A stretch of DNA of 64,000 nucleotides from an uncultured Prevotellaceae bacterium (GTDB lineage Bacteria; Bacteroidota; Bacteroidia; Bacteroidales; Bacteroidaceae). Shown here piece by piece: positions 26,984 through 34,199 of this stretch. Location of the stretch: NCBI GenBank assembly GCA_900315075.1, contig OMXV01000001.1, positions 124,001 to 188,000 on the forward strand, written 5' to 3'. Numbering within the stretch: the stretch's first letter is position 1; every line of letters starts with the position of its first letter. A program made the position numbers and the translations under genes. The notes under the pieces were generated by a model. That model was given only the letters and a program-made list of their open reading frames with translations, did not search any database and was not told the origin of the DNA.

Positions 26984-28246
26984 GTCGGCACTGATGCTAT
27001 CAAGGATTTGGAAAAGTTCATTCACCTTATTTATTATACGTTCCTGCTCTGAGCGAGGTGGGACAGGGAATACCATATCTTCAATAATCTTTGTTGAAAC
27101 ACGCTGTTGTCCAACTACTCCATTGAATGTTCCAACACATTGAGATATGAAATAGTCTGATTTGAAAAAGAATAGTCCGTAAAGAGGATGCACATAATCT
27201 GAGCGAAAGACATTGAGTTCCGTTGTTCCTGCCCCAATTCCATTTGGCAAACCTACAATAACGGCAGATTTGCGATTTTCAAGGCAAGGTGATATTTTAG
27301 CGACAACAATATCGCCATCTTCAAAATGGGTGTATCCTTTTTTGATATTTCCCCAAGTTCTTAGTTCATAACTAAAGTTATTATTGTATGAATCTTGAAT
27401 ATTCGACATTGGGACAAACCCAGCTTCCACGCCGTCATCTGCCTTTGTCTTGGGATTAATTCTAAACACATCCTTAACCTTACAAACTGCCCAATTTGAT
27501 GGCACGTTCTCATAATGCGCGTTATCACAAGGAATAAACTTGGGATTAATGCGCTTCAGGAGTTCTATTGCAGGCTCGTCATTCGGATCTTGTGGAACGA
27601 GTTTGCCGTGAATGGCGAGATTGAGAATCTTGGACTTAGCTTGTACAATGGATGCCTGCAAATCTTCTATTTCAACATCAAGCACATCAATAACTGCCAG
27701 CCATTTCTTTGCTTCCTCCACTATTCGTAATTGCTCACGATATGGCGGAATGGGTATGGTCAATGCTGCTAAAGTTGTTCCATTCACATTCGGTTGGCCA
27801 ATTCCTACAGAATTGAGAGAAATTTGCTCCCAATAGAAGCCTGACTCAAAGAAGAATTTAATGTATGCTGGAAGAATTACACTTGAAGTTTGAACCCTAA
27901 TGAGGTATGAAGCATAAATAGCAGAATCCTTCAATCCCTCAACCAAGTATGACTTTCCAACTGTTGCGCCAGTCCTAGCAAACAAAATATCACCATCATT
28001 CAACAAATAAGCCTGTGCCTTATTATTATCGTAATCGGTAAATGGTACAGTTTCCCAGTTGACCTTATTATTCTGAATGTCTGTTATGCGTAATAACTTG
28101 TATTGTCCAGTTTCTTTTGCAGATTCACTAACTCCGTATAAAATAGAGGAAGCTATTTCTCCTATAGTTGTCCACTCCCAACTCTCCGGAACTTCAAACG
28201 GCGCCTCATTGGCTTCACCGACCTGTCGGTTCTCATAATGGGGCAT
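26978..28246 (-). CDS. Silent inverted hsdS lacking the N-terminal conserved segment
   Basis: This 422-codon frame begins at site A with MPHYEN and contains TRD1 (ESWEWTTIGEIASSILYG to IPIPPYREQLRIVEEA), the central conserved repeat (KILNLAIHGKLVPQDPNDEP) and TRD2 (SNWAVCKVKDVFRINPK to FPVPPRSEQERIINKV). The 60-odd N-terminal residues that precede TRD1 in the expressed copy are absent, and no promoter is evident, so it is read as a storage copy. Its TRD2 resembles TRD1 of the expressed hsdS (shared WGEIKKGYSHF/WGNIKKGYTHF, KISPCFENRKS/KISPCLENRKS, LPNGIGAGTTEL, GVVGQQRV). This indicates that TRD families move between positions. Directly after HYEN it has an extra RQVGEANEA not present in the expressed copy. 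Confidence 0.85.
   Translation of the reverse strand: MPHYENRQVGEANEAPFEVPESWEWTTIGEIASSILYGVSESAKETGQYKLLRITDIQNNKVNWETVPFTDYDNNKAQAYLLNDGDILFARTGATVGKSYLVEGLKDSAIYASYLIRVQTSSVILPAYIKFFFESGFYWEQISLNSVGIGQPNVNGTTLAALTIPIPPYREQLRIVEEAKKWLAVIDVLDVEIEDLQASIVQAKSKILNLAIHGKLVPQDPNDEPAIELLKRINPKFIPCDNAHYENVPSNWAVCKVKDVFRINPKTKADDGVEAGFVPMSNIQDSYNNNFSYELRTWGNIKKGYTHFEDGDIVVAKISPCLENRKSAVIVGLPNGIGAGTTELNVFRSDYVHPLYGLFFFKSDYFISQCVGTFNGVVGQQRVSTKIIEDMVFPVPPRSEQERIINKVNELFQILDSISADL
27507..27524 (-). repeat. Candidate recombination site B in the silent inverted hsdS
   Basis: On the minus strand this reads TAACGCGCATTATGAGAA, at the central-conserved/TRD2 boundary. It is inverted relative to the sites at 24972 and 26431. 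Confidence 0.6.
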
Positions 28247-28253
28247 ATCGGAA
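28230..28253 (-). repeat. Candidate recombination site A in the silent inverted hsdS
   Basis: Inverted copy of the 24-bp sequence at 24267-24290 with one C/T difference. Homology to hsdS ends here; the sequence beyond (28254-28434) is unrelated and holds no clear gene. Confidence 0.65.
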
Positions 28254-28339
28254 ATCAGACTCGATTAGCATTTCAACCACTGAAGAATCAATTGCAAAAG
28301 ACACCAGAGTGAATACAGCGAGATGAGATACGAGATGCC

Positions 28340-28413
28340 TGCTCGCAAACAGAGCCCCCAAAAACGGACATACACAGGGTATGTCCCTTCCATTGATTGT
28401 CAATGCCGACTTT
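28340..28413. repeat. Dispersed GACATACACAGGGTATGTC element, copy 1
   Basis: AACAGAGC, then CGGACATACACAGGGTATG, then TTCCATTGATTGTCAATGCC and GACTTT recur in the same order at about 33830-33893 (copy 2, IS630 remnant). The central palindrome is GGACATAC/GTATGTCC. It lies just downstream of the MATE stop codon. Confidence 0.6.
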
Positions 28414-28434
28414 TTAAAGTGGACTCATAACTTG

Positions 28435-29820
28435 TCAACTCGTAACAATCTTCTTCATCCATTTCCCTCGGAAAAGTCTGAGGGAAAGGAGGATGCCACG
28501 GATGGTGAGTTCGATGGCCATGGCAGTCCAAACACCTTTCAGACCATAATTGATGGAAAGGGCGTATGCCATGGTAAGACGTATCATCCACATGCTACAC
28601 AGTGAGATAATAGCAGGTTTCAAGGTATCGCCAGCACCAACACAGACACTCACAGCGATAATCGAAGCAGCGAACATAGGTTCGGCGAAGGCCTCAATGC
28701 GCAGACACTGCGAGCCGAGGGTGCGTATTTCCTCGACAGGTGTCATCAGTGCCATCATCTCCGGCGCAAAAATAAACATGATAACTCCCATTACCGCCAT
28801 CACAATCATACCCGTATAAAGTGTCAGCCGTGCAAAACTGCGACAAAGGTCTTTCCTGTCGGCGCCAATACTCTGTCCAATCAATGTTGTAGCCGCTTCA
28901 CCAATACCATAGCCAGGCATATAGCAGAGACTCTCGGCGGTAATACCCAAGGTGTTGGCAGCGATGGCGATGGTGCCCAATGGTGCAACAATCATAGTAC
29001 TGACAATCTGAGCGCCGCTCATCAACACCGACTGCGCTGCCATGGGAATACTGATTTTCAGTGCATTACGGATATAAGCAGCCACATACTGGAATTTCTC
29101 CCCCACCCTTCGTAGCGACAACATCTCATTTCGCCAAATGGCAAAATAGGCAATCACCAACGCACAGATAACAATCGATAGACTGGTACCAATGGCAGCA
29201 CCTTTTACTCCGAGATGGGCATGGAAAATAAGGAAATAATTGAACACGACATCAAGCACACACATCATCACACTGATGATACTGGGCAAACGCATATTGC
29301 CAGAGCACTTCAGCATAGCAGCCGACAGTCCGTATAGTTGGAAGAATGGCACAGAGAGGATGAAAATCAGGAAATAGATGGTGGCATCATCCACAATATC
29401 GGCATTGCCTCCCAACCAATGTGGTAAGGGTTTTGAGATAGCCAGTCCTACCAATGCAAGTATCACGCTGAAGATTGTGGTGGCAAGCAGACCGTGACGG
29501 AATACCTGTCGGGCTTGTTTGAAATCCTTCGCACCGATGAAATGCGCCACCTGCACAGAGAAACCCATCGAGGCAGCACCTCCCAGACTACCAAACAACC
29601 AGGTGGAACTCTCCACCAATCCTATGGCCGCAGATGCTTTGGCTCCAAGTTGTCCCACCATGGCCTGGTCGATGAAAAACATCACCACACTGGTGATTTG
29701 TGCCAGTATGGAAGGGATACTCAACTGTATGATTAAATTGAGTTTATCCCTGCCTGTGAGCATCTTCCCATCACGAATATACCCTAACAGTATGTCACTT
29801 TTTCTCGTCGCTGTAGCCAT
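28435..29820 (-). CDS. MATE-family multidrug exporter
   Basis: This 461-residue inner-membrane antiporter has about twelve hydrophobic helices in two homologous halves. The first half begins KLNLIIQLSIPSILAQITSVV with FIDQAMVGQLGAKASAAIG; the second has IRNALKISIPMAAQSVLMSG and GEAATTLIGQSIGA. It is expected to exchange cations for drugs or metabolites; the substrate cannot be told. The N-terminal ILLGYIRDG before the first helix is common in Bacteroidales members and supports the start at 29820. It is monocistronic. The last codons (KKIVTS, then TGA) overlap the dispersed word ACTTGTCAACTCG, which also occurs near 18532. Confidence 0.92.
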   Translation of the reverse strand: MATATRKSDILLGYIRDGKMLTGRDKLNLIIQLSIPSILAQITSVVMFFIDQAMVGQLGAKASAAIGLVESSTWLFGSLGGAASMGFSVQVAHFIGAKDFKQARQVFRHGLLATTIFSVILALVGLAISKPLPHWLGGNADIVDDATIYFLIFILSVPFFQLYGLSAAMLKCSGNMRLPSIISVMMCVLDVVFNYFLIFHAHLGVKGAAIGTSLSIVICALVIAYFAIWRNEMLSLRRVGEKFQYVAAYIRNALKISIPMAAQSVLMSGAQIVSTMIVAPLGTIAIAANTLGITAESLCYMPGYGIGEAATTLIGQSIGADRKDLCRSFARLTLYTGMIVMAVMGVIMFIFAPEMMALMTPVEEIRTLGSQCLRIEAFAEPMFAASIIAVSVCVGAGDTLKPAIISLCSMWMIRLTMAYALSINYGLKGVWTAMAIELTIRGILLSLRLFRGKWMKKIVTS

Positions 29821-29827
29821 TAGAGTG

Positions 29828-29835
29828 CAAAGTTA
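29828..29835 (-). promoter_or_regulatory. -7 element of the MATE gene
   Basis: On the minus strand this reads TAACTTTG followed by CACTC. It ends only 7 bp before the ATG, so the mRNA would be leaderless or nearly so. No TTTG -33 element is evident. Confidence 0.45.
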
Positions 29836-29888
29836 ATGAAAATTTTTAATAAGCGACCACTAATCTCACGAATAGGCACGAATATTTA

Positions 29889-30014
29889 ATATCACGAATT
29901 TGAGAATTCTTCTTTTATGGACTCTTTTTTGTCACGAATTATAGAATTTGAGAATTATTCTTGATGGACTCTTTATTCTGTCACGAATTATAGAATTTGA
30001 GAATTATTATATGC
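29889..30014. repeat. Imperfect 49-bp tandem repeats
   Basis: Units start at about 29891, 29931 and 29980. Each contains TCACGAATT(ATAGAATT), TGAGAATTATTCTTGATGG and ACTCTTT. A degenerate partial unit follows near 30342-30372. A related CACGAATTAAAGAATTTAAG occurs near 18335. No coding potential is seen. Confidence 0.65.
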
Positions 30015-30123
30015 TGAGTGCTGTTCTCTTTCTAGGCATACATAAAGTAAGCCCCTACGGTGGGTGACATCGATGTCATGGTGGAATGGTCGTCACCATG
30101 TGAGCGGAGCGAACACTGATAAT

Positions 30124-30287
30124 CGCAACTATGTTGCGTAAACAACCACCCCGACCCTTTGATGGGTCGAGGGTACCTTAGTGAAAGAGCGACGAGTAGG
30201 AGCGGTTGAGCCCCATCCCGATGTCGGGAGGGGGACGGGGGGTGGGTAGGTACCCATCCTTAGGCTAAGGAGGGGGCGGGGTGGTTG
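30124..30287. repeat. GC-rich nested foldback element
   Basis: In an AT-rich gap this block forms nested inverted repeats. The outer arms are CAACCACCCCGACCCT (30143-30158) with 30272-30287, 14 of 16 paired. The inner arms are GGGTACCT (30171-30178) with AGGTACCC (30248-30255). Local hairpins are CGCAACtatGTTGCG (30124-30138), CGACCCtttgatGGGTCG (30152-30169), CCCGAtgTCGGG (30217-30228) and TCCTTAGgCTAAGGA (30257-30271). It could be a structured RNA, a MITE or a foldback element. No ORF is seen. Confidence 0.6.
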
Positions 30288-30399
30288 TGAAAAGATTTTA
30301 TCACGAGATTTGTCACAGACCCACTGACCAACGGGAGGTAATTATAGAATTTGAGTATTATACTTGATGGAAGCTGGCTGGGGGTGAGGCTTAAAAAAA

Positions 30400-30430
30400 T
30401 GGGCGAAACCGACTCACTCGGTCTCGCCCA
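30400..30430 (-). terminator. Minus-strand terminator of the small transcription unit
   Basis: TGGGCGAGACCGA pairs with TCGGTTTCGCCCA (one mismatch) around GTGAG. On the minus strand a seven-base T run follows at once. It lies 48 bp after the stop codon of the 26-codon ORF. Confidence 0.8.
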
Positions 30431-30477
30431 CCACTATTTACATATTCATTGTTTTCTCTATAAAATTCTCGAGATGT

Positions 30478-30558
30478 TTATTTTTTCTCAATTGTATTCT
30501 CGAGTAAAAGCCCTGAAATAGTGAGGGCTACAAACATTGCGATGATAGTTGTGTACAT
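30478..30558 (-). CDS. Small membrane peptide, 26 residues (uncharacterised)
   Basis: The ORF starts MYTTIIAMFVALTISG, continues with a Leu run and ends in the charged tail ENTIEKK. It is a single hydrophobic helix of about 17 residues with a basic end. The ATG is preceded by AAAGAAAGGGTAAAAAG, a plausible ribosome-binding stretch. A TTG-N19-TAccTTTG promoter lies 240 bp upstream on the same strand and a strong terminator lies 48 bp downstream, so this is the only ORF of reasonable quality in a self-contained transcript. The long leader may carry regulation; a 13-codon ORF (MVQIDEKILGKKI) lies in it near 30750. I do not recognise the peptide; a membrane-acting small protein or a leader-type RNA are alternatives. 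Confidence 0.5.
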   Translation of the reverse strand: MYTTIIAMFVALTISGLLLENTIEKK

Positions 30559-30798
30559 CTTTTTACCCTTTCTTTACTTTAAGTGAAACATTCGCTTTTT
30601 AGGGCCTCACGGCTTTAGCGGTTACCTGAAAATTAAACAATCTAACTAATTATTATCCTATTGAATGAAATTATCCTGCTCAATCTTTATTTACCTTAAC
30701 TAATACCTTATTTCTTTGCTAATACCTTATATCTTTTTACCTAATATCTTTTCATCAATCTGAACCATCACCTTGATCCTTTATTTCTTTTGACGATG

Positions 30799-30828
30799 CA
30801 AAGGTACGATGGTTTTACGGTTCGACAA
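30799..30828 (-). promoter_or_regulatory. Promoter of the small transcription unit
   Basis: On the minus strand, ATTG (-33) is followed by exactly 19 bp and TACCTTTG (-7), then CATCG. This is the Bacteroidetes primary-sigma pattern. Transcription would start near 30790 and run toward the 26-codon ORF. Confidence 0.65.
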
Positions 30829-31096
30829 TGGATTGAGGGGCTCTTTTTGCTCAAAAAGCCCTTATTCTTGACGTAAATCAACAAATTGTGTGCGCACACA
30901 GTGTAAAAACAGGCATTTTTCGGGGGTATTTTACAATGGAAATATAAGGTGGAAAGTTGCATTGTAATATGGGAGAGTTCCACCACGGGGATTCGTTCAA
31001 ATGGGTTCAAGAAGCAAAAATAGACACAGAGGCAAGAAGAGATCTCTATGCCTCTGTATCTATAAATAGGGAATACAATAATAGTAATAAGTCGCC

Positions 31097-31738
31097 CTAA
31101 TTCCATGCAGGCAAAGAAGTGCCAGCGCGGTAGTATGCCGCCAATGACAAGTCGAAGACCAGCGTACTATATGCCGGAATGGAGCCACTGTCATCCTCAC
31201 CATACCCTAAATTGTATGGAATATAAACCTTCCACCTATCACCGATATGCATGTGCTGCAAAGCGGTGGAAAAGCCCACGACTCTATCTGCCACACTAAA
31301 CTTAGCCGGCACGAAAGTCGAAGCATCAAAGGACGTACCACTCCACGATTTGTCGAAGACTAATCCTAATTCAGGATCTGTACTATCGACGTATGATGTC
31401 GATGCCATCAGCTGACCACGATAATGCACACGCACGGAGTCAGTGAAAAGGGGACATCCACTTCCATTGCCCTCATTGATGACCTTTACCACGATATAAT
31501 CAGTAGGATTCCCCGTATCGGTTGCATCTTTAGCATAGTTTTTAAAGATGAACCAAGATTTGTCGCCATTGGCTATCGCCTGACGTGCAGCATTGTATTT
31601 GGCAGTGAAGAACGCTGTGTTGGCATTTTTCCAGTTGGGGAACTCCTCCACGTCGTCGTCGGTCTCCTTACACGATACCATTGCCAATGCCATCAGCAGC
31701 ATGGTGAGTAGGGTATAAAAGGATTTGTCTTGTCTCAT
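31097..31738 (-). CDS. FKBP-type peptidyl-prolyl isomerase lipoprotein
   Basis: This 213-residue protein catalyses cis-trans isomerisation at proline, most likely in the periplasm or at the outer membrane. The N-terminus (MRQDKSFYTLLTMLLMALAM then VSC) is a lipoprotein signal with Cys at residue 22 and an acidic stretch after it. The FKBP domain spans about 100-205: DSVRVHYRGQLMAS, VFDKSWSG, FVPAKFSVADRVVGFSTALQ, GDRWKVYIPYNLGYG, IPAYSTLVFDLSL. A longer open frame goes back to 31822, but the Met at 31738 gives the lipoprotein signal and follows a TAATTTTG -7 box at 31759-31766. It stands alone between glyS and the repeat-rich gap. Confidence 0.9.
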   Translation of the reverse strand: MRQDKSFYTLLTMLLMALAMVSCKETDDDVEEFPNWKNANTAFFTAKYNAARQAIANGDKSWFIFKNYAKDATDTGNPTDYIVVKVINEGNGSGCPLFTDSVRVHYRGQLMASTSYVDSTDPELGLVFDKSWSGTSFDASTFVPAKFSVADRVVGFSTALQHMHIGDRWKVYIPYNLGYGEDDSGSIPAYSTLVFDLSLAAYYRAGTSLPAWN

Positions 31739-31758
31739 AATTACATTAAGTAGGTAAT

Positions 31759-31766
31759 CAAAATTA
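31759..31766 (-). promoter_or_regulatory. -7 element of the FKBP gene
   Basis: On the minus strand this reads TAATTTTG, 21 bp before the chosen start codon. No matching -33 TTTG at 19 bp is seen. Confidence 0.4.
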
Positions 31767-32011
31767 TCTGGGACTATCATTCTTGTAGGTGTCGTATAGT
31801 CTTTTATGTTTCTTTGGTGCATCTTTCCCCCTCATCCTCAGTCACATAGCCCGCTCCATCGTCTGAGAAAGAAATCTGCATCCAAATAAATCATAAAATA
31901 CTATCATCTAATTTTGACCACCTACTTATTTATGAATTGCTGTAGTACAGCAACAAACAGGACGGACAATCTTCAAATAGGAATTGTCAATCTTCAATTG
32001 TCAATTGAATT

Positions 32012-33556
32012 CTATCCCTTCTGCTTTTTCAGCAGGCTGGCAATGCTCACCTTGTCGTCGATGATGGAAGCCAGTTGGTCGATACCCACACGCTCCTGCT
32101 CCATGGTGTCGCGGAAACGCAGTGTGACGGTATTGTCCTTCAATGAGTCGTAATCGACAGTAATACAATAAGGTGTACCAATAGCATCTTGACGGCGATA
32201 GCGCTTGCCAATAGTATCCTTCTCGTCGTACTGGCAGTTGAAGTGGAAACGGAGGTTGTCGATAATCTCACGAGCCTTCTCTGGCAGTCCATCCTTACGC
32301 ACGAGCGGCAGTACAGCCAGTTTGACAGGTGCCAGTGCAGCAGGCAGACGGAGCACCACACGTGTCTCGCCATTGTCGAGTTTCTCCTCCTGATAGGAAT
32401 GGCACATCACCGATAGGAACATACGGTCGACACCGATGGAAGTCTCGATAACAAACGGAGTATAGCTCTCGTTGGTCTGTGGGTCGAAGTACTTGATGGA
32501 GCGTCCGCTATATTTCTCATGCTGCGAGAGGTCGAAGTTTGTACGGCTATGGATGCCCTCCACCTCCTTGAAGCCAAACGGCATGTGGAACTCGATGTCG
32601 GTAGCAGCGTTGGCATAGTGAGCCAGTTTGTCGTGGTCGTGGAAGCGATAGTTCTCTGCACCGAAGCCCAGAGCCTGATGCCATGCCATACGTGTCTGTT
32701 TCCATTTTTCAAACCATTCCAGTTCGGTACCCGGTTTGACAAAGAATTGCATCTCCATCTGCTCAAACTCCCTCATGCGGAAGATAAACTGACGTGCCAC
32801 AATCTCGTTACGGAAAGCCTTACCAATCTGAGCGATACCAAAAGGCACCTTCATACGTCCGGTCTTCTGCACGTTGAGATAGTTGACAAAGATACCCTGG
32901 GCGGTCTCTGGGCGCAAATAAATTTTATTGGCAGCATCAGAGAGTGAGCCCATTTCAGTAGAGAACATCAAATTGAACTGACGCACGTCGGTCCAGTTCT
33001 TGGTTCCGCTGATGGGGTCGATAATACCTTCGTCGAGGATAATCTGCTTCAGTTCTGCCAAGTCGGGGCCCTGCATAGCTGCTGCATAACGCTCATGAAG
33101 AGCATCGCGCTTTTTCAGGTTCTCCAACACACGTGGGTTTGTCTCGCGGAATTTTTCCTCGTCGAAAGCATCTCCGAAGCGTTTGCGTGCCTTATCTATT
33201 TCCTTTTGGATTTTCTCGTCGTATTTAGCCATCTGGTCCTCAATGAGCACATCGGCGCGATAGCGTTTCTTTGAATCGCGGTTGTCGATGAGAGGGTCGT
33301 TGAAAGCATCCACGTGCCCAGAGGCCTTCCATATTGTGGGGTGCATGAATATAGCGGAGTCGATGCCCACGATATTCTCGTGCAGGAGCACCATGCTCTT
33401 CCACCAATATTCTTTAATATTGTTTTTCAGTTCCACACCATTCTGGCCATAGTCATACACAGCGGCCAGTCCATCGTAGATGTCGCTGCTTGGGAACACA
33501 AAACCATATTCCTTGCAGTGGCTCACGATTTTTTTGAATACATCTTCTTGTGCCAT
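32012..33556 (-). CDS. glyS: Glycyl-tRNA synthetase (dimeric alpha2 type)
   Basis: This 514-residue class II synthetase charges tRNA-Gly with glycine, using ATP. It is the single-chain eukaryote/archaea-like form. The N-terminal catalytic part has IVSHCKEYGFVFPSSDIYDG, VYDYGQNGVELKNNIKEYWW and motif 2 FGIAQIGKAFRNEIVARQF. RMREFEQMEMQFFVKP and YEDLS-like (FDLSQHEKYSGRSI) segments are followed by motif 3 (FVIETSIGVDRMFLSVM). The C-terminal anticodon-binding domain is LAPVKLAVLPLVRKDGLP to RYRRQDAIGTPYCITVDYDS. The ATG at 33556 gives the usual N-terminus and lies 130 bp after a good promoter. The gene is essential in most bacteria of this type. Confidence 0.96.
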   Translation of the reverse strand: MAQEDVFKKIVSHCKEYGFVFPSSDIYDGLAAVYDYGQNGVELKNNIKEYWWKSMVLLHENIVGIDSAIFMHPTIWKASGHVDAFNDPLIDNRDSKKRYRADVLIEDQMAKYDEKIQKEIDKARKRFGDAFDEEKFRETNPRVLENLKKRDALHERYAAAMQGPDLAELKQIILDEGIIDPISGTKNWTDVRQFNLMFSTEMGSLSDAANKIYLRPETAQGIFVNYLNVQKTGRMKVPFGIAQIGKAFRNEIVARQFIFRMREFEQMEMQFFVKPGTELEWFEKWKQTRMAWHQALGFGAENYRFHDHDKLAHYANAATDIEFHMPFGFKEVEGIHSRTNFDLSQHEKYSGRSIKYFDPQTNESYTPFVIETSIGVDRMFLSVMCHSYQEEKLDNGETRVVLRLPAALAPVKLAVLPLVRKDGLPEKAREIIDNLRFHFNCQYDEKDTIGKRYRRQDAIGTPYCITVDYDSLKDNTVTLRFRDTMEQERVGIDQLASIIDDKVSIASLLKKQKG

Positions 33557-33688
33557 TTTCTTGATTTTAATGATAGGAGTTCAGAAGGGGTTATTAGTTA
33601 GGAGTTAGAAGTTAGGAGTTATTCCCTCCACATGTTCCAATTTGTGTTTCCTACACCTAATATATTCTCTGAACGACAAATTTGGCTG

Positions 33689-33719
33689 CAAAGGTAGTGA
33701 AAACCGAGCGAAATGCAAA
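33689..33719 (-). promoter_or_regulatory. glyS promoter
   Basis: On the minus strand, TTTG (33716-33719), a 19-bp spacer and TACCTTTG (33689-33696) match the Bacteroidetes promoter consensus. Expected start near 33682, leader about 125 nt. Confidence 0.7.
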
Positions 33720-33788
33720 ATAAATAACATTAATTTTCATTTCCGAGGTGCATCCTACCTTCGACTGAAAAAAAGTGACTAGTCGTAA

Positions 33789-33870
33789 GGACATACCCCG
33801 TGTATGTCCGAAAATATTATTTGTTTTTGAAAACAGAGCTAAAAGAAGCGGACATACACAGGGTATGTCC
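33789..33870. repeat. GACATAC palindrome pair, copies 2 and 3
   Basis: GGACATACCCCGTGTATGTC (from 33789) and an inverted near-copy ending at 33870 (one mismatch over 22 bp) flank a 38-bp spacer. Copy at 33849-33870 is identical to 28365-28386. The right part of this element overlaps the end of the IS630 remnant. Confidence 0.6.
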
Positions 33871-34190
33871 ATTGATTGTCAATACCGACTTTGGACGTCA
33901 AACCTTCTCTTGCTTCGGCAAGAAGTTGAACGGGCTTCTCATCCATGCAGACAACCGGCCTCCGATTGTCGAAAGGACGGCTGTATACCTCCAACACATC
34001 CTCCATAGAGGTCACGAAGGATGCGCTACTTTTCGAGGGGATACACCAGCATTTCTTTAGGTGAGGCTTGAATTCGTTTTTTTAGGATGCGACCGACCTG
34101 TGTATGTGAGATCGAGTCGACATAGCCCAGCTTCACCGACCTGTCGGCAAGAAGTCTCAGCGTACATTTTGCATATCCCTTGGGAAGATC
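33853..34190 (-). pseudogene. IS630-family transposase remnant
   Basis: On the minus strand, LPKGYAKCTLRLLADRSVKL then GYVDSISHTQVGRILKK is a typical IS630 helix-turn-helix to catalytic-domain junction. This frame ends at a TAG near 34031. Homology continues one frame over as ASFVTSMEDVLEVYSRPFDN followed by RRPVVCMDEKPVQLLAEARE. The CMDEKP segment holds the first Asp of the DDE catalytic site. Only about 110 residues of some 340 remain, with a frameshift, so it is inactive. It sits directly downstream of the deleted cbiK and upstream of glyS. Confidence 0.8.
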
Positions 34191-34199
34191 TTTATAAGG

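Noticed and set aside
28211-28229. 17-bp match CTTCACCGACCTGTCGG between the silent hsdS and the IS630 remnant (34130-34146)
   Set aside because: The match is short, contains a 12-bp palindrome and is within what chance could give in 64 kb; no flanking similarity supports a common origin.
29889-30014. Possible CRISPR array
   Set aside because: The 49-bp units are contiguous tandem copies with no spacers, and no cas genes are in the window.
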